In this document: in pieces, positions 35,248-43,363 of the stretch | Numbering within the stretch: position 1 is the stretch's first letter | Layout: every line of letters starts with the position of its first letter | Origin: Alphaproteobacteria bacterium | GTDB lineage: Bacteria; Pseudomonadota; Alphaproteobacteria; UBA9219 | DNA length: 64,000 nt | Assembly: GCA_026225415.1 (NCBI GenBank) | Contig: JAMFSS010000003.1 | Span: forward strand, 62,001-126,000 | Reading direction: 5' to 3' | Made by a program: the position numbers and the translations under genes | Notes under the pieces: generated by a model | Told to the model about the DNA's origin: nothing | What the model saw: only the letters and a program-made list of their open reading frames with translations | Database searches by the model: none

Positions 35248-36972
35248 GTGGTATTAGAACCAAAAAGCAAACACGCCCGTCTTCTAAGAAAAAATTCTAC
35301 AGACACTGAAAAAAAACTCTGGGACATTTTGCGCAGCCATCAACTCGATGGATATAAATTTCGCCGCCAGCACCCCATCGACTGCTTCATTGTCGACTTC
35401 GCCTGTGTCGAAAAAAAATTGATTGTCGAAGCAGATGGCGGGCAGCACCATGAAAACGCACAAGATGAATTGCGAACCCAAAAACTCAACAATCTTGGCT
35501 GGCAAGTTTTACGATTTTGGAATCATGAGATTTTGGAAAATGAAAATGGGGTTGCTCGGAGAATTATGGAAATCTTGTCTGATAACCCACCTCACCCCAA
35601 ACATTCTGCGGTCTTAGTTGAGCCTACGATGCTTCCCCCTCTCCCCCCGCAAGGGCGGGCGGAGAGGGGCTTGGCGAATGAGGCTTCTTCAACAGAAATT
35701 CTTGAAAGATTCCGTGTCGGGTATGGCAAAGACATCGATCTGACCTTGCGCCCCGCCTATCGCGATTTACTTGCGAAACTAGGGAACCCGCACGAAAAAT
35801 TACCACCCGTGTTTCATGTGGCGGGCACCAACGGCAAAGGTTCCACCTGCGCGTTTTTACGGGCGATGCTGGAAGCGGGCGGCTACCGCGTCCATGTCTA
35901 TACGTCGCCCCACCTGGTGCGTTTTCATGAACGTATACGCATAGCGGGCGAACTTATCGAAGAACAAGAACTCACCGACATTTTGGTCGAATGTGAAAAT
36001 CTGGCTACCCCCGGTGGTGTCAGCTATTTCGAAGTATCGACGATTGCTGCATTCGTCGCCTTTGCGCGGCACCCCGCCGATTTCGTTATTCTGGAAACCG
36101 GTTTGGGCGGGCGTTTGGATGCCACCAATATCGTCGCGCAACCTTTGGCCAATTTGATCACGCGGCTGTCTTATGATCATCGCGATTATCTGGGCGATGA
36201 TATGGCCGGCATCGCGCGGGAAAAAGCCGGCATCATGCGCCAAGGCGTACCCTGTTTCACGGCGGCGCAACCGCAACCGGAAGCCATGACGGCTTTGCGT
36301 GACGCGGCACAGAAAATCGGCACGCCTTTGTCGGTGGGCGGCGAGGGCTGGCATGTCCGGGAAACCGCAACCGGTTTCCATTTTACCGATGCCACCCGCA
36401 ATTTCGATTTGCCCGCGCCCGCTTTACTCGGTGCGCACCAATATTTAAATGCAGGGTTGGCAATTGCGGCTTTGTCTGTCTTGCCAAAACCCCTCTCCCA
36501 AACCGATATTGCAACAGGGCTGCGCAAGGTCGAATGGCCGGCGCGGTTGCAACGCCTCACAAATGGTGCGCTGGCTAAACATTTACCGACCGGCACAGAA
36601 TTATGGCTCGATGGCGGCCATAATGATTCGGCGGGCGAAGTATTGGCAGCACAGATTGAAACGTGGCGTGTGCAAGACGGCGCTACACCGAAACCGCTCG
36701 TGGTGATCCTTGGCATGTTGACCACCAAGCGCGTCGAAGAATTCCTGTCGCCCTTTGCCGTCCATATCGCAGCAATCACCTGCATAGCGATTGAAAATGA
36801 ACCACTCAGCTACAGCGCCGATGCGTTGGTGGATGAAGTTGGAAAACTGGGATTAAAAGCCAGTGTGGCGAAAACGGTGACCGACGCGGTAACGACAGCC
36901 GCTACACAAAACAATACCCGCATCCTGATTTGCGGCTCGCTCTATCTGGCTGGTATCGTCTTGGCTTTGTGA
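35248..36972 (+). CDS. folC: DUF559 nuclease-like domain fused to FolC
   Basis: A 574-residue open frame from a GTG. Residues ~6-115 are a DUF559 domain, related to Vsr-type endonucleases (LRKNSTDTEKKLWDILRS, FRRQHPIDCFIVDFAC, LIVEADGGQHH, LNNLGWQVLRFWN). Residues ~148-574 are dihydrofolate/folylpolyglutamate synthase: HVAGTNGKGSTCAFLRAML, YTSPHLVRFHERIRIAGE, ETGLGGRLDATN. The join is encoded by the 34-bp palindrome. FolC could start independently at TTG 35671, six bases after GGAG, giving 433 residues, near normal FolC length. Which form is made is open. Confidence 0.88.
   Translation: MVLEPKSKHARLLRKNSTDTEKKLWDILRSHQLDGYKFRRQHPIDCFIVDFACVEKKLIVEADGGQHHENAQDELRTQKLNNLGWQVLRFWNHEILENENGVARRIMEILSDNPPHPKHSAVLVEPTMLPPLPPQGRAERGLANEASSTEILERFRVGYGKDIDLTLRPAYRDLLAKLGNPHEKLPPVFHVAGTNGKGSTCAFLRAMLEAGGYRVHVYTSPHLVRFHERIRIAGELIEEQELTDILVECENLATPGGVSYFEVSTIAAFVAFARHPADFVILETGLGGRLDATNIVAQPLANLITRLSYDHRDYLGDDMAGIAREKAGIMRQGVPCFTAAQPQPEAMTALRDAAQKIGTPLSVGGEGWHVRETATGFHFTDATRNFDLPAPALLGAHQYLNAGLAIAALSVLPKPLSQTDIATGLRKVEWPARLQRLTNGALAKHLPTGTELWLDGGHNDSAGEVLAAQIETWRVQDGATPKPLVVILGMLTTKRVEEFLSPFAVHIAAITCIAIENEPLSYSADALVDEVGKLGLKASVAKTVTDAVTTAATQNNTRILICGSLYLAGIVLAL
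35636..35669. repeat. Right 34-bp palindrome of the DUF559 unit
   Basis: CCCCTCTCCCCCCG and CGGGCGGAGAGGGG flank the loop CAAGGG. It is the reverse complement of the left copy apart from three loop bases, and is translated as LPPQGRAERG within the fused gene. GGAG in its right arm lies six bases before a TTG. Confidence 0.9.
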
Positions 36973-37494
36973 TTATTCGTCGGTTGTGGCTGTTGTTTCC
37001 GGCGCGTTTTTCTTGGGCACGGTAAGGGTCAAAATTTTATCCGCCACAAAATGAAACCCGCCACCCATCACGCCGCCCAAAACGACTTCGCATCCGCGAT
37101 GTAACCCGATAAATAAGATGGAAACATCAGGCGTCGCAGTCAGCAAAACAATCGGCCCGGTCCATAGCGCGGCGCGAAAAGCCGGACGACCATAGGCAAT
37201 GGGCGCGGCCAATGCGACCGATAAACCAATCTGCAATGCCATAGGGGCACTGAAGGGTGTTACAAGGCTGTGAACCGCAATGCCGATCAGGATGCCGATA
37301 ATGGTGCCCATAAAACGCCGTATGATGGAAAGGCGGGTTTCGGAGAATTGTTCCTGCGACACGACAATCGCCGATATCGCCGCCCATACCGGATAGGGCA
37401 GACCGAAATATTGCGCCACGATATAGGCCAGCGTGGTCGAGCTCGAACAACGCAGGATAAAAGCGATAAGATGGGGGAACGAGCTAGGATTCAT
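36973..37494 (-). CDS. FUSC/aromatic-acid-exporter-like membrane protein
   Basis: A 173-residue protein with about four helices: FILRCSSSTTLAYIVAQYFG, PVWAAISAIVVSQEQFSET, RRFMGTIIGILIGIAVHSLV and an Ala-rich helix, the layout of the FUSC N-terminal half. Full FUSC exporters are far longer, so this is a short, single-module member. The ATG at 37494 is preferred over a TTG nine codons upstream. It abuts folC tail to tail. Confidence 0.78.
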   Translation of the reverse strand: MNPSSFPHLIAFILRCSSSTTLAYIVAQYFGLPYPVWAAISAIVVSQEQFSETRLSIIRRFMGTIIGILIGIAVHSLVTPFSAPMALQIGLSVALAAPIAYGRPAFRAALWTGPIVLLTATPDVSILFIGLHRGCEVVLGGVMGGGFHFVADKILTLTVPKKNAPETTATTDE

Positions 37495-37555
37495 GTGGCG
37501 ACTATAAGGTTTATGCCGCAAAATAGAAGGTTCTTTTACACAAGGGTTCTGCTTT

Positions 37556-38239
37556 TTATTTAATCAGAGGTACCTGTGAAACCATATTCCTTCGACAATT
37601 CGTGATGGCAAAATTTCTGCCGGGGAATTGTTGATATCCTACTGGTTGCAATGAATACCCTCTGTCCCATAAATCTTTTACAACAACATTTCCTGTCACA
37701 TTCATTGTGTAAGTTGCTTCGTAAAAAGTGGATATGTTTGTGGTCGCACCAGAACCGTTGATTGTTGTTATTTCATTTTTACCGAAATCAACAGAATCGA
37801 TGACGGCGGTCAAATTTAATTGTTGGGATGAAAAGCCTTTTTGCGCGCGCACCGGGATAAGGGTTGGCGTCGATTTTTGAGGACAGGTCGAAACAATTTT
37901 TGAGAGAGTCGGGTCTAAGTCAAGCGCGTCTGGTGTTGAGCCTTCAAAAATAGCGCTGTTCATCAAACAAGCCACAGCCACACCTGCAAGAAAAGAACCG
38001 GATCGGACAATGAGGTGTTCTCCCCAGGGCCTTGGAGTAGGGGCTGTATGTGAAATAGCTCCAAAGATTTCAGACACTACCATGCCGCGGCATACCAAAA
38101 ACAAACCGGGTATATCGTGGCAGAAATGCGACCCAATGCCGAAGGCAGTTGCGGTAAATAATTCAGTTACAGATGGGTGCTTTTTGATCAGATTAAGCGG
38201 CGCTTGTAATTTGTGGGTTATGTTAAATGCGGCGCTCAT
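37556..38239 (-). CDS. Hypothetical protein with one or two membrane segments
   Basis: A 227-residue protein of no recognised family. The N-terminal ~85 residues are cytosolic-looking, a hydrophobic segment follows (SGSFLAGVAVACLMNSAIF), then a polar, Thr/Asn-rich C-terminal domain with Cys 119 and a later Cys (ITNCRRN) that could lie in the periplasm. Composition is more AT-rich than the neighbours. It stands alone between the FUSC-like and M23 peptidase genes. Confidence 0.6.
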   Translation of the reverse strand: MSAAFNITHKLQAPLNLIKKHPSVTELFTATAFGIGSHFCHDIPGLFLVCRGMVVSEIFGAISHTAPTPRPWGEHLIVRSGSFLAGVAVACLMNSAIFEGSTPDALDLDPTLSKIVSTCPQKSTPTLIPVRAQKGFSSQQLNLTAVIDSVDFGKNEITTINGSGATTNISTFYEATYTMNVTGNVVVKDLWDRGYSLQPVGYQQFPGRNFAITNCRRNMVSQVPLIK

Positions 38240-38351
38240 CTTTTTTCCCTCGCATATGAAGAATATGGTTCACCCTAAGAAAATTAGGAGAACGCAGCAA
38301 GGCAAGAGTATGGTTAATGCTGGCTTAGCCAATCAAAATATGAAATGCGGA

Positions 38352-39740
38352 TTACTTGGCCGATGAAACCGTCATCATATGGCCAGCCTGTGCCTGATGC
38401 GACAGACCGTTATATTCGTCACGGATGTGCAGCTGGCCCTGTTTGAACTGTGCCAATTGCTGGCCTTCCAGCACGCGGCCGGTTGGCATTGCCTTCACGC
38501 TTAACGGGTTCACTTGCTGGCCATTGATATGTACTTCGAAATGCAGATGGGGGCCGGTGGCGCGTCCCGACATGCCGACATAGGCGATAACTTCACCCTG
38601 ATTGACATGCGCGCCGCGATACAGGCGCGTGTTGAAACGGCTCATATGGCCATAGGCTGTTTCCAGATTGTTGGTGTGGCGAATCTTGATGTAACGGCCA
38701 AACCCTTCCTTGAAACCGATTTCTTCGATCGTGCCTGCACCGGCGGCAAAAATAGGCGTGCCGATGGCGGCGCCGAAATCAACGCCCTTATGCATTTTGC
38801 TGTAACCCAACAAAGGGTGAATACGCATGCCAAAGCCCGATGTTATATGGACAGCGGCGACAGGCGTGCGCAACAAGGCGCGGCGCGTGCTGTGGCCGGC
38901 GGCATCAAAATAATCGACCGATTTATCGGCGAATGTCACGCGATAGATAGGCTTGATCTGGCCGCCGATATGCATTGCGGCATAAATGATCGACGCACTG
39001 CCCACGGCTTTGCCCTGTGCGGTATGCGCCTGGTCATACAGAATTTCAAAGCTGTCGCCCGGGTGAAGGTCGCGTTGGAAATCGACATCATGCGCATAAA
39101 CGCGGATCATTGCCGCAATTACGGAATGGGGAACGCCCGCGCGTTGGCCGGCTTCGAATACCGAACCGCGAATTTCGCCCTGTGCCGCGACGCGTTCGCG
39201 GATAACGGGGATTTCTTTGACGGTGGCGGCGAATGTGCCGGCAGGGTCGCGGGTAATAGTGACTTCTTTGGTGTCTTCCGGCTGGAATGTCGCGCCGGTA
39301 AAGGTTTCCGCCGCATCGGTGCGGTTAAAGGTCAAGGTAACGTCCTGACCCGATTTCAAATGATGCAAAGGATAAACCTTGGCCAAGGCAGCCATAGCGG
39401 CATTGGATTCGTCGTCGCTGATACCGGCATCGCCCAACATATCCGAGAAATCTTCATCATCGTCGATTTCCGCATTGCGGGTGACGGTTTCAACCGGCGA
39501 CAAAGCGCTGGCAACCGCTTGGTCGGCGCGGGCAACGGCCTGGCCGGGTGTCGATTGGGAAACAGCACTGACGGCGCTTTGGAAAGCGGGGCTGGCCGCG
39601 CCGAAAGAAACAGCGTGGCGTTTCGCGTGGTGGCCGCTGATCCCGACAGTGAGGGTCAAAGCGCCAATCGCGAGCATTTTATAAATAGGGGCGGCGTATA
39701 ACGAGTCTGCGCGCACAAAGCCTAGCGGTGATTTCTTCAA
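38352..39740 (-). CDS. M23 family murein endopeptidase
   Basis: A 462-residue protein with one N-terminal membrane anchor (MLAIGALTLTVGISG) and a C-terminal M23 domain: TSGFGMRIHPLLGYSKMHKG with the zinc ligands in HKGVDF, GRYIKIRH, and HLHFEVHINGQ. The middle (~150-260) resembles the OapA/LysM-like region of MepM-type enzymes. It cleaves peptidoglycan cross-links. The frame starts with TTG behind AGG; the ATG at 39677 would remove the cytosolic lead. It is a single gene. Confidence 0.9.
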   Translation of the reverse strand: MKKSPLGFVRADSLYAAPIYKMLAIGALTLTVGISGHHAKRHAVSFGAASPAFQSAVSAVSQSTPGQAVARADQAVASALSPVETVTRNAEIDDDEDFSDMLGDAGISDDESNAAMAALAKVYPLHHLKSGQDVTLTFNRTDAAETFTGATFQPEDTKEVTITRDPAGTFAATVKEIPVIRERVAAQGEIRGSVFEAGQRAGVPHSVIAAMIRVYAHDVDFQRDLHPGDSFEILYDQAHTAQGKAVGSASIIYAAMHIGGQIKPIYRVTFADKSVDYFDAAGHSTRRALLRTPVAAVHITSGFGMRIHPLLGYSKMHKGVDFGAAIGTPIFAAGAGTIEEIGFKEGFGRYIKIRHTNNLETAYGHMSRFNTRLYRGAHVNQGEVIAYVGMSGRATGPHLHFEVHINGQQVNPLSVKAMPTGRVLEGQQLAQFKQGQLHIRDEYNGLSHQAQAGHMMTVSSAK

Positions 39741-40212
39741 AACGAACCTATAGCTTGTTTACCTAACGTCTTTATCGTCCGGGGAAGGTGTCTTTTTAGC
39801 CCCCACCCTGTCAACGGGCTTTTTATTGTTTCAGGGATGATTTTGCTGCCTTTTTTGGGTAAGTGACCCGCAAATAGGCGGTTACTTTTTGATAACACAG
39901 GCATTTTTTTGGGGTCGCCAAAGATAAACAGAGGATAAACAAGGTAATTAAAAACCTTCAATACGGTTTTTATGATAATTTTATTACACATGAAAATAGA
40001 TCGCAGGATTTTCCAAGGCCGTTGTCGCCCTCATGTGTGGTAACAAGATACCTTGCATCATTTTTTGTAGGTTTTTGCCCTAAGCGAATAACGAATAAAA
40101 GCACCGAATTGATGCGCAATTTTCCCATTAATAAATTATGAGTAATTCATGCGGTAAACCTATGGAGAATTACTTTCTTTTTACTTGCCCCTTTCTTTAT
40201 TGGAGTTTTCGC
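39741..40212. other. AT-rich 472-bp non-coding region with two terminator-like hairpins
   Basis: No convincing gene. Two rightward terminator-like structures are visible: AGCCC/GGGCT with T-run (39798-39825) and GTGACCCGC/GCGGTTAC with TTTTT (39863-39890). The rest is AT-rich, including TTATGATAATTTTATTACAC near 39971. It could hold promoters for both flanking genes and possibly a small RNA ending at one of the hairpins. Confidence 0.4.
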
Positions 40213-40689
40213 GTGAGCGATACGGATGTCCCCCCGCCTTCGGCCCCTGTGGCTCCTTCTGTAACGGTTCCCGCCGCAGGCGATTCTGTGGGCATCGCCC
40301 TGATCGGTGGCAGCTGGCAGGAACAAGATGCCGTCTTGCGCGATCTCTGGCTGCAAAACAAAACACCCAATGAAATATCGCTGACCCTCAACCGCTCGGT
40401 TGCCGCCATCATGACGCGCGCCGCGCGTTTGGGGTTGCCGCGCCGCGCAGCACCCGGCCGTAAACCGGGCAGCCGTCGTTTGCCCAATGAAACCGCGCTG
40501 TCAACGCCACGTCAGGCGCGCATTCCGCGCGAAGGCGAAACGGCAGCCCAACCTTCGGGGCGTATTTGTTTGATGTGTCTGCGGGCGTTCCAATCGCAAG
40601 GCCGCCATAACCGGATATGCCCCAGCTGCAAAGGCTCGGCGGAATATGATTCCGCAACCTCGCTCGCCGATATCCATTTCCCCGTATAG
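40213..40689 (+). CDS. GcrA-like DNA-binding protein with zinc ribbon
   Basis: A 158-residue protein. Residues ~35-75 match the GcrA/Myb-like helix-turn-helix pattern (WQEQDAVLRDLWLQNKTPNE, then MTRAARLGLPRRAAPGRKPG). Residues ~120-145 carry CLMC and CPSC, a zinc ribbon. GTG at 40213 with TTGGAG seven bases before is preferred over the ATG at 40138. It is 8 bp upstream of the first icmL gene, so it is probably cotranscribed with the Dot/Icm pair; whether it is the cell-cycle regulator GcrA or a local regulator is unclear. Confidence 0.78.
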   Translation: MSDTDVPPPSAPVAPSVTVPAAGDSVGIALIGGSWQEQDAVLRDLWLQNKTPNEISLTLNRSVAAIMTRAARLGLPRRAAPGRKPGSRRLPNETALSTPRQARIPREGETAAQPSGRICLMCLRAFQSQGRHNRICPSCKGSAEYDSATSLADIHFPV

Positions 40690-40697
40690 GATGTGCC

Positions 40698-41345
40698 ATG
40701 GCCGTTAAAGACGCAATCACCACCGTCCTGAACCGCAACAGCTTCTATCGCGATGGCTATCGGTTGATGCTGCGCATCAGCTTGATCCAGCTGGTTGTCA
40801 TTGTGTTGCTGCTGGCGTCGATTGTGGCCATGGTCACGACGATGAAGCCGCAATCGATTTATTTCGCAACGACATCCGACGGGCGCATCATCAATATCGT
40901 GCCGTTAAACGAACCTTATCTGACGCCCGCGCAAGTCACGGCATGGACGGCGGCGACCGCGCAAAATGTCATGCGTTTCAGCTACAACGATTACCGCGAC
41001 CGTTTGCAGCAGAACTCCGGCAATTTTACGCCGACCGGTTGGGACAGCTTTAACAAAGCTTTGAAGGATGCCAATTTTATCGATGCGATCCAGGTGCGTA
41101 AACTGGTCGTGAGCATGGATATCAACGGCGCGCCGGAAATTCTCAATGCCACGGTGCGTAACGGCATCTATACTTGGTATGTGCAATTCCCGGTTACGAT
41201 CCATTTTGATGGCGATCAACCGCCACAGCCGATCAACACCACGTTGCGTTTGCAGATCGTGCGCGTTTCGACTTTGCAGAACCCGGACGGCATCAGCATC
41301 GAACAATGGTTGCCGACGACCAACACTAACGGCAGCAAGCCATGA
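40698..41345 (+). CDS. icmL: Dot/Icm inner-membrane protein IcmL/DotI
   Basis: A 215-residue protein: NRNSFYRDGYRLMLRISLIQ precedes one membrane helix, then IYFATTSDGRIINIVPLNEP, FTPTGWDSFNKALKD and RYTW-like GIYTWYVQFPV, all close to Legionella IcmL/DotI (about 212 residues). DotI forms a VirB8-like periplasmic domain in the inner-membrane part of the type IVB channel. It overlaps the next paralogue by four bases (ATGA). Confidence 0.9.
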   Translation: MAVKDAITTVLNRNSFYRDGYRLMLRISLIQLVVIVLLLASIVAMVTTMKPQSIYFATTSDGRIINIVPLNEPYLTPAQVTAWTAATAQNVMRFSYNDYRDRLQQNSGNFTPTGWDSFNKALKDANFIDAIQVRKLVVSMDINGAPEILNATVRNGIYTWYVQFPVTIHFDGDQPPQPINTTLRLQIVRVSTLQNPDGISIEQWLPTTNTNGSKP

Positions 41346-42022
41346 TAGGGGGCAACCAAGCCGCCCCTTCGATTGACAACAAACCGGCACAGCGCCTTGT
41401 TGCCAATCCTGCTGCGGCGCCCCTTCTGAATGAAGATGCCGCCATGGCGAAATTGGGCCGCTTGAAAAAAATTATCTCCTGGCAAAGCTGGGTGATTGCA
41501 GCGTTGGGGATTCTTGCCGTTCTTATGCTGCCCTTCGCCCGACCCATCAGTTTGTATTACGCGATCAATCCCGACAAACAGACTTTGCAGATGGCCGGGT
41601 TGACCATGCCCAACATGACCAACCGCGCCGTTCTTTCATGGGCGGTCAACAGTATCACCGAAATTATGACGATGGGTTTCGGTGATATGGACAGCAAATT
41701 GCCCAAGGAGCGGGTGCGTTTTACACCCGATGGGTGGGATGCCTATATGAAAGCCTTCATCGGCGGCAAGATCGGTTCAAAATTCAAGGAAAACCAATTG
41801 GTGTTGACGACGGTGCCGTCCAACACGCCGGTTATCACGGGTCAGGGCGTCAATGAAAATCAGACCTATGAATGGATTGTGCAGATGCCGGTTATCATGA
41901 CCTATGCCACCAATAACAATGTCACCAGCCAGAAACGGGCGATTATCCAGCTGATGATCATGCGGGTCGATGCCAAAGACAGCCCCTATGGCATTGCTAT
42001 CGAAAAATGGTCGATGCAGTAG
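41342..42022 (+). CDS. Second full-length IcmL/DotI paralogue
   Basis: A 226-residue protein with a ~45-residue cytosolic lead, one membrane helix (WVIAALGILAVLMLPFARPI) and an IcmL-like periplasmic domain with FTPDGWDAYMKAFIGG and QTYEWIVQMPVIMTYA aligned to the first copy. In Legionella the partner DotJ/IcmM lacks the periplasmic domain; here it is retained. It is coupled to icmL by ATGA and converges with an unknown gene 3 bp away. Confidence 0.85.
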   Translation: MIGGNQAAPSIDNKPAQRLVANPAAAPLLNEDAAMAKLGRLKKIISWQSWVIAALGILAVLMLPFARPISLYYAINPDKQTLQMAGLTMPNMTNRAVLSWAVNSITEIMTMGFGDMDSKLPKERVRFTPDGWDAYMKAFIGGKIGSKFKENQLVLTTVPSNTPVITGQGVNENQTYEWIVQMPVIMTYATNNNVTSQKRAIIQLMIMRVDAKDSPYGIAIEKWSMQ

Positions 42023-42025
42023 CGA

Positions 42026-42673
42026 TTAACCCGCAGGGCCGTTGGGTTGCGTGACAGGCCTGACAGAGGTTAAGGGCGCCGGCGTTGTGGGTTCGGACGG
42101 AGGCAACAAAGATTGCGTTTTCTGTTTCTTTATTCCTGTCACTTCTTTTAATTTGCGTTCGAAAGCCAGCCCAAGCCTGGTGGCTTCATAAGGGGCACAG
42201 CCGACCATAGAGCCGGGAATGGCCACCGCTGCTATTTTGATTTTATTGATGCAGGCAACAGAGGCGCAGCACGCGATAAGATGACAGGCTAATTCATTAG
42301 CGGCCAGAGGTGAAAGAGCCGTAAGCGCGGGGAGAATAGCCACACCGCTATCGACAAATTGGCCACGCAAGGTTGGATGATGGCGGGTCAACAGTTCCAG
42401 GTAATGGCCTATGCTCTTAATAGCTGTGGGGGTATGTTCGGCAACTTCCAGTATCGAGTCGGTGATGCCAAGAACACAGGCCAATTTATAATCGTCTTCA
42501 TTGTTTAAGCTGCATAGCCTGGTTATTTCCCGCACATCATCGGTGGTGCGATGATTGGTGTGATGCTTTTGATCTTCCTTGGACTGGTTCACCAGATGGG
42601 AGCCCAAATATTGTCTAAATTCTTCTGCGGTTTTAAGATTTAGAATTTTCAGCTGCGATTTTAGTGTGGTCAT
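42026..42673 (-). CDS. Hypothetical cytosolic protein beside icmL
   Basis: A 215-residue protein of no recognised family. The N-terminal half is helical and charged (KTAEEFRQYLGSHLVNQSKE); the middle is hydrophobic and Cys-rich (ELACHLIACCASVACINK); the tail is Pro/Thr-rich and probably disordered. A GAGAGAG run lies upstream of the ATG. It converges with the icmL pair and lacks a signal peptide. Its position makes a Dot/Icm effector or chaperone possible, as speculation only. Confidence 0.6.
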   Translation of the reverse strand: MTTLKSQLKILNLKTAEEFRQYLGSHLVNQSKEDQKHHTNHRTTDDVREITRLCSLNNEDDYKLACVLGITDSILEVAEHTPTAIKSIGHYLELLTRHHPTLRGQFVDSGVAILPALTALSPLAANELACHLIACCASVACINKIKIAAVAIPGSMVGCAPYEATRLGLAFERKLKEVTGIKKQKTQSLLPPSEPTTPAPLTSVRPVTQPNGPAG

Positions 42674-42861
42674 AATTTTTCTCTCTCTCTATGTTCTTTA
42701 TAGGGTGTCCCAAGGCACAAAAAACAAAATTTACAAACTTATTACCTTCTAATGGTCAGTTTATGACATGGGATTAGCATCCCTGTCCATGGGATTTTTT
42801 AGTTTCTTGCTGGAAAAATAAGGCGAAAATGAGGTGAAGTGCTTGCTATTGCAATCTTTTC

Positions 42862-43329
42862 TCAAAGCATCCGTTGGCCGACACCCTGCACCAACACATC
42901 GCGGACATTTTCGGGGCCGATCACTTCGCCCACCGCACCGATAGATTTGGCTTTAACCTTAGCGACATTAACCAATTTACCGTTGCGCAACGCGCCTTGC
43001 CCCAACCCGCCATAAAGGGCGCGCATCAACGCATCCATCACTTTGGGCATATTGGTGTGCATATCATCGGCGGCGTTAAAATCCTTGACCTGAACATCAA
43101 GGATGATGGTGACCAGCTGTTCAACGCCGGTGTCATTGATAACGGGCAAAACCATCGGCGCAATATGGACATAAATCGGGTCGCCCTGAAACCGGCCGCC
43201 GCTGACATCATCATCTTTTTTCTTTTCACCGCCACCTTCTTCGGCGGCAAAGCTGTGCAAAGGTATGGCCAGCGTAAATGCCCCCAGCATCAGGAAAAAA
43301 ATGGCAAAGGACAGGCGGGGCATTTTCAT
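42862..43329 (-). CDS. FliL-like exported protein
   Basis: A 155-residue protein with an N-terminal signal or anchor (FAIFFLMLGAFTLAIPLHSFA), an acidic linker (EEGGGEKKKDDD) and a domain resembling FliL (YVHIAPMVLPVINDTGVEQL, TIILDVQVKDFNAADDMHTN, MPKVMDALMRALYG). FliL stabilises stator units at the flagellar motor; the similarity here is weak and the gene is not near other motor genes. It lies 34 bp after nusB on the same strand and may belong to the rib-nusB operon. Confidence 0.6.
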   Translation of the reverse strand: MKMPRLSFAIFFLMLGAFTLAIPLHSFAAEEGGGEKKKDDDVSGGRFQGDPIYVHIAPMVLPVINDTGVEQLVTIILDVQVKDFNAADDMHTNMPKVMDALMRALYGGLGQGALRNGKLVNVAKVKAKSIGAVGEVIGPENVRDVLVQGVGQRML

Positions 43330-43363
43330 GCCTCTATTCTAGACGCGAATGCTTGATGAGAGA

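Larger units (their letters stand above)
35172..35669. mobile_element. Putative DUF559 mobile unit bounded by inverted palindromes
   Basis: A 498-bp unit. Its ends, 35172-35205 and 35636-35669, are 34-bp palindromes that are inverted copies of each other, identical at 31 of 34 positions with differences only in the loop. Just inside the left end and the coding part, GGGGTGAGGTGG (35240-35251) and its exact complement (35587-35598) form a second inverted pair. Between them lies a DUF559 nuclease-like coding segment. The unit sits between holC and folC. No transposase is present; mobility is inference. Confidence 0.6.

Noticed and set aside
39737-39991. An 84-residue leftward frame in the non-coding region before the M23 gene
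   Set aside because: It overlaps the two hairpins, has no ribosome site and its sequence shows no domain; probably chance in AT-rich DNA.
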